From contig NZ_JAIBNX010000045.1 of assembly GCF_026130045.1 (NCBI RefSeq), positions 3,426 to 46,718 on the forward strand: a stretch of 43,293 nucleotides of DNA. Reading direction: 5' to 3'. Every line of letters begins with the position of its first letter. Within the stretch, counting starts at the first letter, position 1. Both the position numbers and the translations under genes were made by a program. Below the pieces are notes generated by a model that was not told where the DNA came from, made no database searches, and saw nothing but the letters and a program-made list of their open reading frames with translations. The DNA is from Micromonospora sp. CPCC 205371 (lineage in GTDB: Bacteria; Actinomycetota; Actinomycetes; Mycobacteriales; Micromonosporaceae). Below, piece by piece: positions 23,680 to 30,878 of this stretch.

Positions 23680-24969
23680 GTGTCGGCCGTTCGGGCAACG
23701 ATCTTCGCACGGGTGTACGAGAATCGATGTGTGCGGGAGGTGTTGGAGCAGCTGCGGGATGTTGCCGGCCGGTGTGCCGGCAGCCCGGTGTGGTCGCTGC
23801 CCGACGCCGATCTCGTCTCCTCGTTGCACGCGGTGCACGATGCGGAGCAGATGCTCGCAGCGATCAAGCTGCACCTGGTGCGGGAGATCGACGGCCGCAA
23901 TCTGCCGGTCGCGCAGCAGGCCGCCAGCACCGCCGTCTGGCTCCGCGAGCAACTCCATGTCAGCATCCACACCGCCAGGCGCATGGTCGACCTGGCCCAG
24001 GTGGTGGATAAGCGGCCGGTGCTGGACGCGGCGCTGTCCACCGGGGCGGTCACCGTCGAGCAGGCCCAGATCGTTGCCAAGACCGTCCGCGATCTGGCCT
24101 CTGAGGTCTCGCCGGATGTGGTGGACCTGGCCGAGAAGACCCTGGTCGAAGACTTCGCCGGCTGGGAGCCGGCTATCTTGCGTAAAGCCGCGCAGCGGAT
24201 TCTGGCCCATGTGGCGCCGGAGGTGGCTGAGGACGCCGACCGGCGGGCCGCCGAACGGGACGAAAAACGCGCCCAGCAGTTCCGGGCGTTCACGTTGACC
24301 AACAACGGTGACGGCAGGTTCCGGCTCACGGGCTGGCTGGGCGCTGAGGCCGCCGCCACCGTTGACGCCGCTCTGGACCCGTTGTGCAAGCCCGACGGCG
24401 AGCGGACCGCCACCCAAAGGCGCGCGGACGCCCTGGTCGAAGTCTGCCGGTTGGCGCTGCGCACCACCCAGTTGCCGGCCAACGGCGGGGATCGGCCTCA
24501 GGTCGGGGTCACCGTGCCGTATGACGTGCTGCGTCAGGAGCTGCGGCACGGGCAGCTCGACTCCGGGGAGAGGTTGAGCGCCGAGCAGGTGCGGCGGCTG
24601 GCCTGCGACGCCCACATCATCCCCATGGTGCTCGGCGGCGACGGGCAGATCCTGGACGTGGGACAGTCCCGCCGGCTGTTCACCGGGCCGCTACGGCGGG
24701 CCCTGGTGGCACGCGATGGCGCGTGTGCGTTCCCGGGCTGTGACCGGCCCCCACGGTGGTGCGACGGGCATCACATTCTACATTGGACGGCAGGCGGCGA
24801 TACCGCGCTGGATAGTGGTGTGTTGTTGTGTGGGTATCACTATCGGCTCATCCACCGCGGGGAATGGGAAGTGCGGATGGCCGATGACGCCAGGCCGGAG
24901 TTCATCCCACCGGCCTATGTGGACAGCGAGCGCAAGCCCCGGCGCAACCTTTACCACCGGCGCGAATGA
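23680..24969 (+). CDS. DUF222-HNH endonuclease-like protein (13E12 family)
   Basis: A 429-residue member of the actinobacterial 13E12 repeat family. DUF222 covers roughly residues 25-270 (VHDAEQMLAAIKLHLVREID, QQAASTAVWLREQLHVS, LSTGAVTVEQAQIVAKTV). A C-terminal HNH region follows: C349AFPGC, then DGHHILHW with H364/H365, LDSGVLLC, and YHYRLIHRG. The usual asparagine of the HNH box is S379 here and the usual HH pair before RL is H387-Y388, so metal binding and cleavage may be impaired. The GTG at 23680 gives the longest form; the GTG at 23731 (REVLEQLRDV) is closer to the usual family start. The family is often multicopy and spreads within genomes; no neighbouring mobility gene is seen. Confidence 0.88.
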   Translation: MSAVRATIFARVYENRCVREVLEQLRDVAGRCAGSPVWSLPDADLVSSLHAVHDAEQMLAAIKLHLVREIDGRNLPVAQQAASTAVWLREQLHVSIHTARRMVDLAQVVDKRPVLDAALSTGAVTVEQAQIVAKTVRDLASEVSPDVVDLAEKTLVEDFAGWEPAILRKAAQRILAHVAPEVAEDADRRAAERDEKRAQQFRAFTLTNNGDGRFRLTGWLGAEAAATVDAALDPLCKPDGERTATQRRADALVEVCRLALRTTQLPANGGDRPQVGVTVPYDVLRQELRHGQLDSGERLSAEQVRRLACDAHIIPMVLGGDGQILDVGQSRRLFTGPLRRALVARDGACAFPGCDRPPRWCDGHHILHWTAGGDTALDSGVLLCGYHYRLIHRGEWEVRMADDARPEFIPPAYVDSERKPRRNLYHRRE

Positions 24970-24999
24970 GGCGTGCGACCCGCAGTGTGCCGGTCCCCG

Positions 25000-25245
25000 T
25001 CAGCGCTGGATGAAGTCAGGGTGTTGCAGGCTCCACTGCAGCAAGGGCTGCAATGCCTCGATCAGCTGCTCACCTCGGGCTGTTGGCGCGTACAGGACCT
25101 GCACTGGTGAGCTGGGGATCACCGTGCGCTCGATCAGTTCCTGGCGTTCGAGCTCACGCAGTCGTTGGGTCAACATGCGGTCGGAGATCCCGGTGATCAG
25201 GGCGCGGTATTGGCCGAACCGGCGGGCTCCGTAGGCGCCGGCCAA
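25000..25245 (-). pseudogene. HxlR-family regulator lacking its N-terminus
   Basis: The frame carries the second half of an HxlR/MarR-like winged helix: RRFGQYRALITGISDRMLTQRLRELERQELIERTVIPSSPVQVLYAPTARGEQLIEALQPLLQW. The recognition helix and wing are intact. The part normally before it, with the CP(V/I) cysteine and the KWTLLIL helix, is absent: upstream of AYGARRFGQ the frame meets a stop (TAG) after only a few codons, and the only possible start is TTG at 25245. The break at about 25235-25250 abuts the broken 5' end of the hemerythrin gene. Confidence 0.7.
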
Positions 25246-25252
25246 TTGTCTC

Positions 25253-25613
25253 GGCTACTGCCAGCTGGTCCACTCACCACGGCGGCGAGGACAGCATGCT
25301 CTTTCCCGCGGTGCGGAGGGCAGCACCCCACCTCGCCGCGACCATCGACCAACTGGAGGCCGACCATCGCGCCGTCAGTGATCTGCTCGACCGGATCGAG
25401 GCAACGGCTCACGATCTCGGCAACGACGACGCCGCCCGAGGGCGACTGGTCGAGGCGCTCGAAACGCTGACCACCCACCTACACGATCACCTCGCCTTCG
25501 AGGAACGATCCCTGGCACCTGTCCTCCGTACCTGGACGCGCTGGCCGCACCCGGGGCAACTGGACGATGACGATGACCCTCCGGCGTCCGGAACTCCTGA
25601 GGAGAGCAAATGA
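25253..25613 (+). pseudogene. hemerythrin-like HHE protein lacking its N-terminus
   Basis: Hemerythrin features are clear: HHGGEDSMLFPAVRRAAPHLAATIDQLEADH, then LETLTTHLHDHLAFEERSLAPVL, with the iron-binding HxxE and HH patterns. The sequence before it, YCQLVH (25256-25273), is in another frame; one extra T in GTCCACTCACCAC separates the two halves. Everything further upstream is missing, so two histidines of the four-helix bundle are lost. An ATG at 25296 could still start a 105-residue fragment. The stop overlaps the next ATG (25610), as in an operon. Confidence 0.65.
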
Positions 25614-26002
25614 GCACGATGCCTGTCGCCGGCGACAAGAGCACCGCCATCAGGTCCATACACCTGATGGCGGTGGGCGAGCTCGCCGACCTCGGGGGCG
25701 TCTTCACCGCGGACGCCGTCAATCGGGAGGCCAAGAACGAGCCGCCAGACACGCGGGGGGTCGGCCCGGCGGCCTTGTACGCCACCGCACGATGGCTGCG
25801 CACCGCCTTCTCCGACCTGGCCTGGGAGGTCCACGACGCGGTCCAGGACGATGACCTCGTGGTCGTACACGCCACTCGGATGGACGCCGCCGAGCCCGCT
25901 CTACATCGCCCGCATGCTGCTGGCCCGACGTCGCATGAGGCGCGCTGCGGCACGAACTGCGTGACCGGAGGCGCGTTGGTGGTGGCGTCACTCGGTGCGT
26001 AG
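25610..26002 (+). pseudogene. SnoaL-like ester cyclase family protein, truncated
   Basis: Starts MSTMPVAGDKSTAIRSIHLMAVGELADLGGVFTADAVNREA and continues with GPAALYATARWLRTAFSDLAWEVHDAVQDDDLVVVHATR, the first two thirds of a SnoaL/NTF2-fold protein. After the VHAT strand at about 25870 the family sequence ends and an unrelated tail (MDAAEPALHRPHAAGPTSHEARCG) follows, running antisense into the end of the ABC permease gene. The C-terminal strands that form the cone-shaped cavity are missing. It is coupled to the hemerythrin fragment by an ATGA overlap, so the whole former operon is decaying. Confidence 0.65.
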
Positions 26003-28270
26003 GCCGTCGGGGCGGGTCAGGCGCCACAGTGGAGGGAGGCTGAGCAGGGTGACCAGGGCCATTACCGCAGCGGCCAGCGCGACCGACAGGCCGACCACCG
26101 CCCAGTTGACCGTGATCGGCACGGTCACCAGGCGCAGCAGGACCGCGCCGAGCGCCAGGCCGAAGCCGACCGCGAGGACCAGCCCCAGCACGACCGGTAC
26201 GACGGTCTGCCACACCACCGACCACAGCAGCGTGCCGCGCCGCGTGCCCATGGCGACCAGGATCGCCAGCAGCCGGCGCCGCTCCCGCAGGTGCTCCATC
26301 AGGCCGACTAGCAGGCTCGCACCGACCAGCAGCAGCGTGACCACGGCGCCGATGTAGAGCCCGCGCCGCACGTTGACGAAGCGGTTGGCCTCGTCGGTGC
26401 GGCTCAGGCGATAGACCAGGGCCCGTTGGTCGACCGTCGCGGCCGCGTTGCGCACCCGTTCGAGCGCGTCACGGTCGCCGGGGTCGGTGCGCAGCGACAT
26501 CCAGGCCTCCAGCGGGCCGAACCGCGACACGTCGACCGCGCCTGGGGTGACGAACAGGCCCATGTCGCGGTTGAAGCCACCCGGGTCCCGGCGGCTGGGC
26601 ACCTCGCGGGTACCGGCCGGCACCGTCCACGCCAACTGCTTGTCGGTGCCGAGCAGGAGCCGGTCACCTGGGGCAGCGACGTAGGACTCGCCGTGGGTGC
26701 CGGAGCCGGGCTTGGACACGAACACATCGCCGTCCGTGCAGCGCTCCAGGACGAGAGCCTCGGCCAGCGCGGCGCAGTCGGCCACGAAGACAAAGGTGAA
26801 CCGGTGCGGCTGATCGGCGTTGGCGGCGGTCGTCCCGAGGATGCTGGATACCGCGGTGACGCCGGGCACGGCGCGCAGCCGCACCGGAAGCTCCCGCCCG
26901 TCGACGCCTGAGCTTTGCACCATGACGTCGGCCCGCGACGGGTCCGCGCCGGTGTCGGTGCGGAAGTCGCCCTCCACGCCCGCGAAGAGCATCTGGAGCC
27001 CGATCGTGCCGGCGACGGCGACCGCGACCCCGTTGACCATACGGGCCGAGGTGGCGCTGTCCTGCTGGAGGCGGCGGATCGCCAGCTGCCAGGGCACCGC
27101 CCCGCCCCGGATGCGGCGCACCACCAGGTCGATGACCCAGGGCAGCAGGGCCACCGCGCCGAACAGCAGCAGGATGGCGCCGGCCGCGATCTGGTACCGG
27201 TTGTCGACGGTGCTGGAGCGGATGTCGCCGAACAGCGGGTAGAGCACGGCGAGGCCGAGCACCGGCAGGATCAACCGCCACCACAGCCGGCGGCGGGTGG
27301 TGCCCGCGCGGCGGGTAACGCCGAGCGGCTCGATCACGACGCCCCGCATCGACACCATGGTGACGGTGACCGCCAGGACCGGCACCGCCAGCGCCACCGT
27401 GCCGGCCAGCAACGGGTTGGGGCGCAGGTCACGCGCGTACAGGCTGATGTCCCAGAGGGTGAACAGCGGCACCACCTGGCGGCCGAGGAGGAAGAACAAC
27501 ACGCCTGCCACGAGGGACAGCAGCGCGGTGCCGAGCGCCTCGCCGGCCGCGACGCGGCGGGTCATCCGCTGGTCGGCGCCGACCAGCCGCAGGGCGGCGA
27601 GGCGCCGGTCGCGCCGCTCGCCGCCGAATCGCACGGCCGTGCCGATGAGCACCGCGATGGGAAGCAGCAGTACGACCGAGATGACCACGATGAGCAGCGC
27701 GAGCACCGGGCTGAACTCGACCGTGTTGGTCGAGCCGATCGCGGTGACGCGTTCCGCCTGGCCCGGTTGTAGCTGGTCGCTGCCGAGGTAGTACGCCAGC
27801 TCCCGCGGACCGGTCAGGCCAGCGGGGCCGATGGTGCCGATGACCCTTGCGCCGCCCAGTCGCGGCGCGAACAGGTCGGCGTCCTTCGACGCCAGCAGGT
27901 CGCGCAGCGCGGGGGAGACGACCACCTCACCGGGCTGGGGTAGTCGGGCGACGCCGGGTGGGAGCGGCGCATCCGGCCCCTCCGGCCGCACCAGGACCGC
28001 GTACACCGTCTGGTCGCGGAACGCCGCCTCGAACTGCTGCCCGATCAGCAGCGTGTTGGCCGCGGCGGGGATGTCTCCGAGGCTCGCCGGGCGGCGAGGG
28101 TCCACCCGGTTCTGGCGGGGGTCGAGGGCGGCGGGGACCGCGGCCGCGGTCAGCAGTGCGGGCACTCCGATGCCCATGGCGATCGCCGCCAGCAGGGCGC
28201 GGGTCCACCCGTCGCGCCCGCCGGCGATCGCCATGCGCGCGCCCAGCAGAAGATCACCCACGGCGGGCAC
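25988..28270 (-). CDS. FtsX/MacB-type ABC transporter permease
   Basis: A 760-residue permease with two FtsX-like units. Helices are visible near the N-terminus (ALLAAIAMGIGVPALLTAAAV), a group of three around residues 190-330 (VLALLIVVISVVLLLPIAVLIG, LGTALLSLVAGVLFFLLG, LAVPVLAVTVTMVSM), another pair around 345-400, and a final group (IGAVVTLLLVGASLLVGL, VVPVVLGLVLAVGFGLALG, VVGLSVALAAAVMALVTLLSL). Two large external domains separate them. Such permeases work with a LolD-like ATPase to expel lipophilic compounds or move lipoproteins by a mechanotransmission cycle. The gene overlaps the ATPase gene by 17 bp, GTG start at 28270. It belongs to the PadR-controlled unit 25988-29460. Confidence 0.9.
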   Translation of the reverse strand: MPAVGDLLLGARMAIAGGRDGWTRALLAAIAMGIGVPALLTAAAVPAALDPRQNRVDPRRPASLGDIPAAANTLLIGQQFEAAFRDQTVYAVLVRPEGPDAPLPPGVARLPQPGEVVVSPALRDLLASKDADLFAPRLGGARVIGTIGPAGLTGPRELAYYLGSDQLQPGQAERVTAIGSTNTVEFSPVLALLIVVISVVLLLPIAVLIGTAVRFGGERRDRRLAALRLVGADQRMTRRVAAGEALGTALLSLVAGVLFFLLGRQVVPLFTLWDISLYARDLRPNPLLAGTVALAVPVLAVTVTMVSMRGVVIEPLGVTRRAGTTRRRLWWRLILPVLGLAVLYPLFGDIRSSTVDNRYQIAAGAILLLFGAVALLPWVIDLVVRRIRGGAVPWQLAIRRLQQDSATSARMVNGVAVAVAGTIGLQMLFAGVEGDFRTDTGADPSRADVMVQSSGVDGRELPVRLRAVPGVTAVSSILGTTAANADQPHRFTFVFVADCAALAEALVLERCTDGDVFVSKPGSGTHGESYVAAPGDRLLLGTDKQLAWTVPAGTREVPSRRDPGGFNRDMGLFVTPGAVDVSRFGPLEAWMSLRTDPGDRDALERVRNAAATVDQRALVYRLSRTDEANRFVNVRRGLYIGAVVTLLLVGASLLVGLMEHLRERRRLLAILVAMGTRRGTLLWSVVWQTVVPVVLGLVLAVGFGLALGAVLLRLVTVPITVNWAVVGLSVALAAAVMALVTLLSLPPLWRLTRPDGLRTE

Positions 28271-28937
28271 CCGTCAGGTCACGGACGCGGCCGTCGCGGA
28301 CCACGACCTCGCGGTCCGAGTACGACGCGACGCGCGCCTCGTGGGTCACCAGTACCACCGCGGCGTGCGACTCCCGGGCGCTCTGGGTCAGCAGGCGCAT
28401 CACCCGCTCGCCGTTGAGCGAGTCGAGCGCGCCGGTCGGCTCGTCCGCGAAGATCACCCGCGGGTTGGTGACCAGGGCCCGCGCCACGGCAACCCGCTGG
28501 CCCTGGCCTCCGGAGACCTCGCCCGGCCGCTTGCCGGCGACGTCGGTCACCTCCAGCCGCTCCAGCCACTCCATAGCGCGCTGCTCGGCCGCGCGGCGGC
28601 GCACCCGCTCCATCCGGAGCGGCAGGGCCACGTTTTCCAGGCAGGTCAGCTCCGGTACGAGCTGGCCGAACTGGAACACGAAGCCGAATTGCCTACGCCG
28701 CAGCGCGCTGCGCTCGCGGTCCGGCATCGCGGTGACCTCGCGGCCCTCGTAACGGACCTGTCCGGAGTCGGGGCGCACGATGCCCGCCAGGCAGTGCAGC
28801 AGGGTCGACTTGCCCGAGCCGGACGGGCCCATCACGGCCACGATCTCGCCGGCGTCGATGCTGATCGAGGCGCCGTCGAGCGCGGGCGTCGGGCCGAACG
28901 CCTTGTTCAGGCCGTCGGCGACCAGGAGCTCAGCCAT
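28254..28937 (-). CDS. ABC transporter ATPase (LolD/MacB type)
   Basis: A 227-residue ATPase. Walker A GPSGSGKS is at residues 37-44, the Q-loop region reads FGFVFQFGQLVPELTCLENVALPL as in the LolD/MacB class, the signature is VSGGQGQRVAVARAL, Walker B is VIFADEPTGALDS, and the switch histidine is in VLVTHEARVA. It should power the permease at 25988-28270. GGGAGGTG lies 7 bp before the ATG, and the gene overlaps the end of padR by 8 bp, so regulator, ATPase and permease form one transcript. Confidence 0.93.
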   Translation of the reverse strand: MAELLVADGLNKAFGPTPALDGASISIDAGEIVAVMGPSGSGKSTLLHCLAGIVRPDSGQVRYEGREVTAMPDRERSALRRRQFGFVFQFGQLVPELTCLENVALPLRMERVRRRAAEQRAMEWLERLEVTDVAGKRPGEVSGGQGQRVAVARALVTNPRVIFADEPTGALDSLNGERVMRLLTQSARESHAAVVLVTHEARVASYSDREVVVRDGRVRDLTGARRG

Positions 28938-29460
28938 GAGAGCGCACCTCCCGCGCCAGCTCGTCCAGGCGAGCCGCGGTCAGCTCCAGCCAGCGCAGGT
29001 CGGCCTCCAGGTGGAACAGGGCGTGGTCGCAGATCAGCTGCTCGGCGAGGTCGCCCCCGTCCTTGCGCCGGGTCAGTTCGCGCATCAGCCGCAGGTGCTC
29101 GGCGGTCTGGGTGTCGAGCAGGTCGGCGGCGGGCCGGTCGGTGAGCAGGGCCAGCACGACCTTGGTGTAGAGGACGCTCTGCAGGTAGGGCTCGGGCTTC
29201 TCCGCCTGGGACAGCCAGCGGTCGACGTCGGTGACGCCGGCTTCGGTTATCGCGTATCGCTTGCGCTCCGGCCCTTCGCCCGGCTCGACGCTGTCCACCT
29301 CGACGAGGCCGCTTTTCAGCAGGCGGGACAGGGTCGCGTAGACCTGCCCGTACGGCAGCGGCCGGGTCCGGCCGAACCGCTCGTCGTAGGCGCGCTTGAG
29401 GTCGTATCCATGCCGGGGGCTGGACTCCAGCAGCCCCAGGAAGGTCTGGCCAATCGACAT
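28930..29460 (-). CDS. PadR-family transcriptional regulator
   Basis: A 176-residue PadR-type repressor. The N-terminal winged helix reads FLGLLESSPRHGYDLKRAYDERFGRTRPLPYGQVYATLSRLLKSGLVEVDSVEP, with the characteristic HGYDL and PLPYGQVYATLSRL segments, and a helical C-terminal domain follows (YLQSVLYTKVVLALLTDR, DLLDTQTAEHLRLMRELTRRK) that forms the dimer. PadR proteins usually respond to small hydrophobic ligands and control a neighbouring exporter, which is exactly the arrangement here. The ATG at 29460 is chosen over 29493 because the latter would put the operator inside the gene. A TACAGT -10-like box lies 7 bp before the ATG, so the transcript may be leaderless. Confidence 0.93.
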   Translation of the reverse strand: MSIGQTFLGLLESSPRHGYDLKRAYDERFGRTRPLPYGQVYATLSRLLKSGLVEVDSVEPGEGPERKRYAITEAGVTDVDRWLSQAEKPEPYLQSVLYTKVVLALLTDRPAADLLDTQTAEHLRLMRELTRRKDGGDLAEQLICDHALFHLEADLRWLELTAARLDELAREVRSHG

Positions 29461-29473
29461 GCCGAGGACTGTA

Positions 29474-29510
29474 CACCACGGTGTATACACCATGCGTATA
29501 CACCGTGGTG
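29474..29510. promoter_or_regulatory. large palindromic operator between padR and SemiSWEET genes
   Basis: CACCACGGTGTATAC (29474-29488) and GTATACACCGTGGTG (29496-29510) are perfect 15-bp inverted arms with a 7-nt spacer. Each arm contains a smaller GTATAC palindrome. The element sits 14 bp upstream of padR and just upstream of a TACACT -10-like box (29526-29531) facing the divergent gene. It is best read as the PadR autoregulatory operator controlling both directions. Confidence 0.8.
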
Positions 29511-29620
29511 CTGTCGCGCTTCGGGTACACTGGCATGCGGTCGCGTTTGCGCTCCCGACCCGGTCGCCGGGTCGACGCGGCTCGCCAGGCCGAGCGCCTC
29601 ATCTGCGAGGTGATCGGACC

Positions 29621-29926
29621 TTGGTAACTCTTCTCGGCATCGCCGCGGCCACCTGGGGATTGGTGATGGCCACCGCGCCCATCCTGCAGATCCGCCGGAT
29701 GATCCTGCGCCGCTCCTCCAGCGACCTGTCGCTGGGCTACTTCGGCGTCCTGCTTCCCGGCTTCGTGCTGTGGATCGGGTACGGCTGGACCCGCGCCGAC
29801 TGGGCACTGGTCATACCGAACATCCTGGCGCTGACCGTGGGTGTGGTCACCGTCGTGGTGGCGCTGTCACTGCGCCGGCGGGCCCCGGAGGATCGCGATC
29901 AGGCGCTTACGGCCGCTCGAAGATGA
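29621..29926 (+). CDS. SemiSWEET-type small transporter
   Basis: A 101-residue protein with three membrane helices, the size and layout of a SemiSWEET sugar transporter that works as a dimer: VTLLGIAAATWGLVMATAPILQI, then the cytoplasmic signature RRMILRRSSSDLSLGYF (compare the S-x-x-x-L-S-L pattern of the family), LLPGFVLWIGYGW and WALVIPNILALTVGVVTVVVALSL. The PQ pair is replaced by P-I-L-Q. The TTG at 29621 is the best start in this frame, with GAGGTGA about 8 bp before it; no ATG lies nearby. It shares a divergent promoter region and the large palindrome with padR. The last 20 bp overlap the convergent gene at 29907. Confidence 0.75.
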   Translation: MVTLLGIAAATWGLVMATAPILQIRRMILRRSSSDLSLGYFGVLLPGFVLWIGYGWTRADWALVIPNILALTVGVVTVVVALSLRRRAPEDRDQALTAARR

Positions 29927-30350
29927 GGTCGTAGTCCTTGCGCCAGGTTGATCCCTGATCCTCGGACGCCTCCCAGCGACCGGCGATCCGGTCGGGCCCG
30001 ACGTCGGCGATGAACCGCTGGAACATGTCGGGGTCCTCGCGACTCAGGAGCCAACGCGAGCCGTCGAACGTCATGGCGTAGACCCGGCAGACACCTCGTT
30101 CGTCGTGGTAGAGGGCCGTGTAGGCGTCCTGCGGGTCGCTGCGCCCGAGAACCAAGACCATCTCGCTCGTGGCTTTTCCGACATCGCCCGCCATCGTCCA
30201 GCGGAAGACCACAAACGCGTCGCCGAGCCACTCGACCGTCGCGGAGCCTGCCACCGTCCGGCCGGCTGGCTCCAGGAACCAAGCGTTCTGCATCGTCGTC
30301 CGCCACGATCCAACCAGGACGTCCAGCGGCTCCATGGCCTCGTTGCGCAT
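29907..30350 (-). CDS. DUF1579-like hypothetical protein
   Basis: A 147-residue soluble beta-rich protein: MEPLDVLVGSWRTTMQNAW, AGSATVEWLGDAFVVFRWTM, SEMVLVLGRSDPQDAYTALYHDERGVCRVYAMTF, and KDYDLIFERP at the end. The opening L-x-x-L-x-G-x-W pattern and the following strands resemble lipocalin-like domains of the DUF1579 type, which bind small hydrophobic molecules or none known. No catalytic residues are apparent. The ATG at 30350 has GGAGGAG 4 bp upstream and is preferred to the one at 30365. It follows the ASCH gene by 45 bp on the same strand. Confidence 0.75.
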   Translation of the reverse strand: MRNEAMEPLDVLVGSWRTTMQNAWFLEPAGRTVAGSATVEWLGDAFVVFRWTMAGDVGKATSEMVLVLGRSDPQDAYTALYHDERGVCRVYAMTFDGSRWLLSREDPDMFQRFIADVGPDRIAGRWEASEDQGSTWRKDYDLIFERP

Positions 30351-30395
30351 CGTCTCCTCCTTCACGTAGACGCTGGTCAGACTTCCGCTGGCCGG

Positions 30396-30812
30396 TCAGA
30401 GCGTCGCGACGAGACGAAACCTCTCCAGTACCGCTGGCGTGTCGTCGTCGACGGTGAACCCGGGGTTGCCGAGCCAGCCTCGGTAGTCGGACCCGTGCCA
30501 GTAGTCCTCGTGACCGGCCCGCCAGGCGGCTACGGAGTCATAGCCCTCGCCTTCGTCGCGGGCGTGGTCGAGGTCGACGTCGCCGAGTCGCCGGATCAGG
30601 ACCGTGGTCAGCTCGATGACCGCGATCCGGCGGCCGGCGGAGTCGATCAGGGCCGCTTGGCTTCCCTCGGCCGGCAGTGGCTCGCCGTCGATCTTGTAGT
30701 CCTGGAGCAGGCCGGTGGTGGTGGTCTTGGTCCCGTCCAGGACGGCGGCGACGAGTCGGTCGCGCAGCGGGCCGGGGAAGGCGAATTCGTACGTGGGGAG
30801 ATCGGCGGTCAC
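30396..30812 (-). CDS. ASCH domain protein
   Basis: A 138-residue ASCH-fold (PUA-like) protein. The opening EFAFPGPLRDRLVAAVLDGTKTTTTGLL contains the family's G-x-K-x-x-T element, followed by LIDSAGRRIAVIELTTVLIRRLGDVD and a C-terminal EGYDSVAAWRAGHEDYWHG. ASCH proteins bind RNA or modified nucleosides, and some hydrolyse N4-acetylcytidine, but a specific activity cannot be assigned here. The GTG start at 30812 is 66 bp from the divergent importer operon and is the only start that gives a complete fold. Confidence 0.85.
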   Translation of the reverse strand: MTADLPTYEFAFPGPLRDRLVAAVLDGTKTTTTGLLQDYKIDGEPLPAEGSQAALIDSAGRRIAVIELTTVLIRRLGDVDLDHARDEGEGYDSVAAWRAGHEDYWHGSDYRGWLGNPGFTVDDDTPAVLERFRLVATL

Positions 30813-30842
30813 CGAACGAGACTAACCGGTCCCGATCTGCAA

Positions 30843-30872
30843 TTGAAAACCATTGCCAACTAGTGGTATACC
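30843..30872 (+). promoter_or_regulatory. leaderless promoter with Zur/Fur-like box
   Basis: A -35 TTGAAA (30843-30848) and a -10 TATACC (30867-30872) are 18 bp apart, and the GTG start codon at 30879 falls 7 bp after the -10 box, so transcription probably begins at the start codon. Inside lies TGAAAACCATTGCCA (30844-30858), which matches the Zur-box form TGAAAATGATTTTCA, as I remember it, at 11 of 15 positions, with an intact left half. Confidence 0.5.
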
Positions 30873-30878
30873 TCTGGC

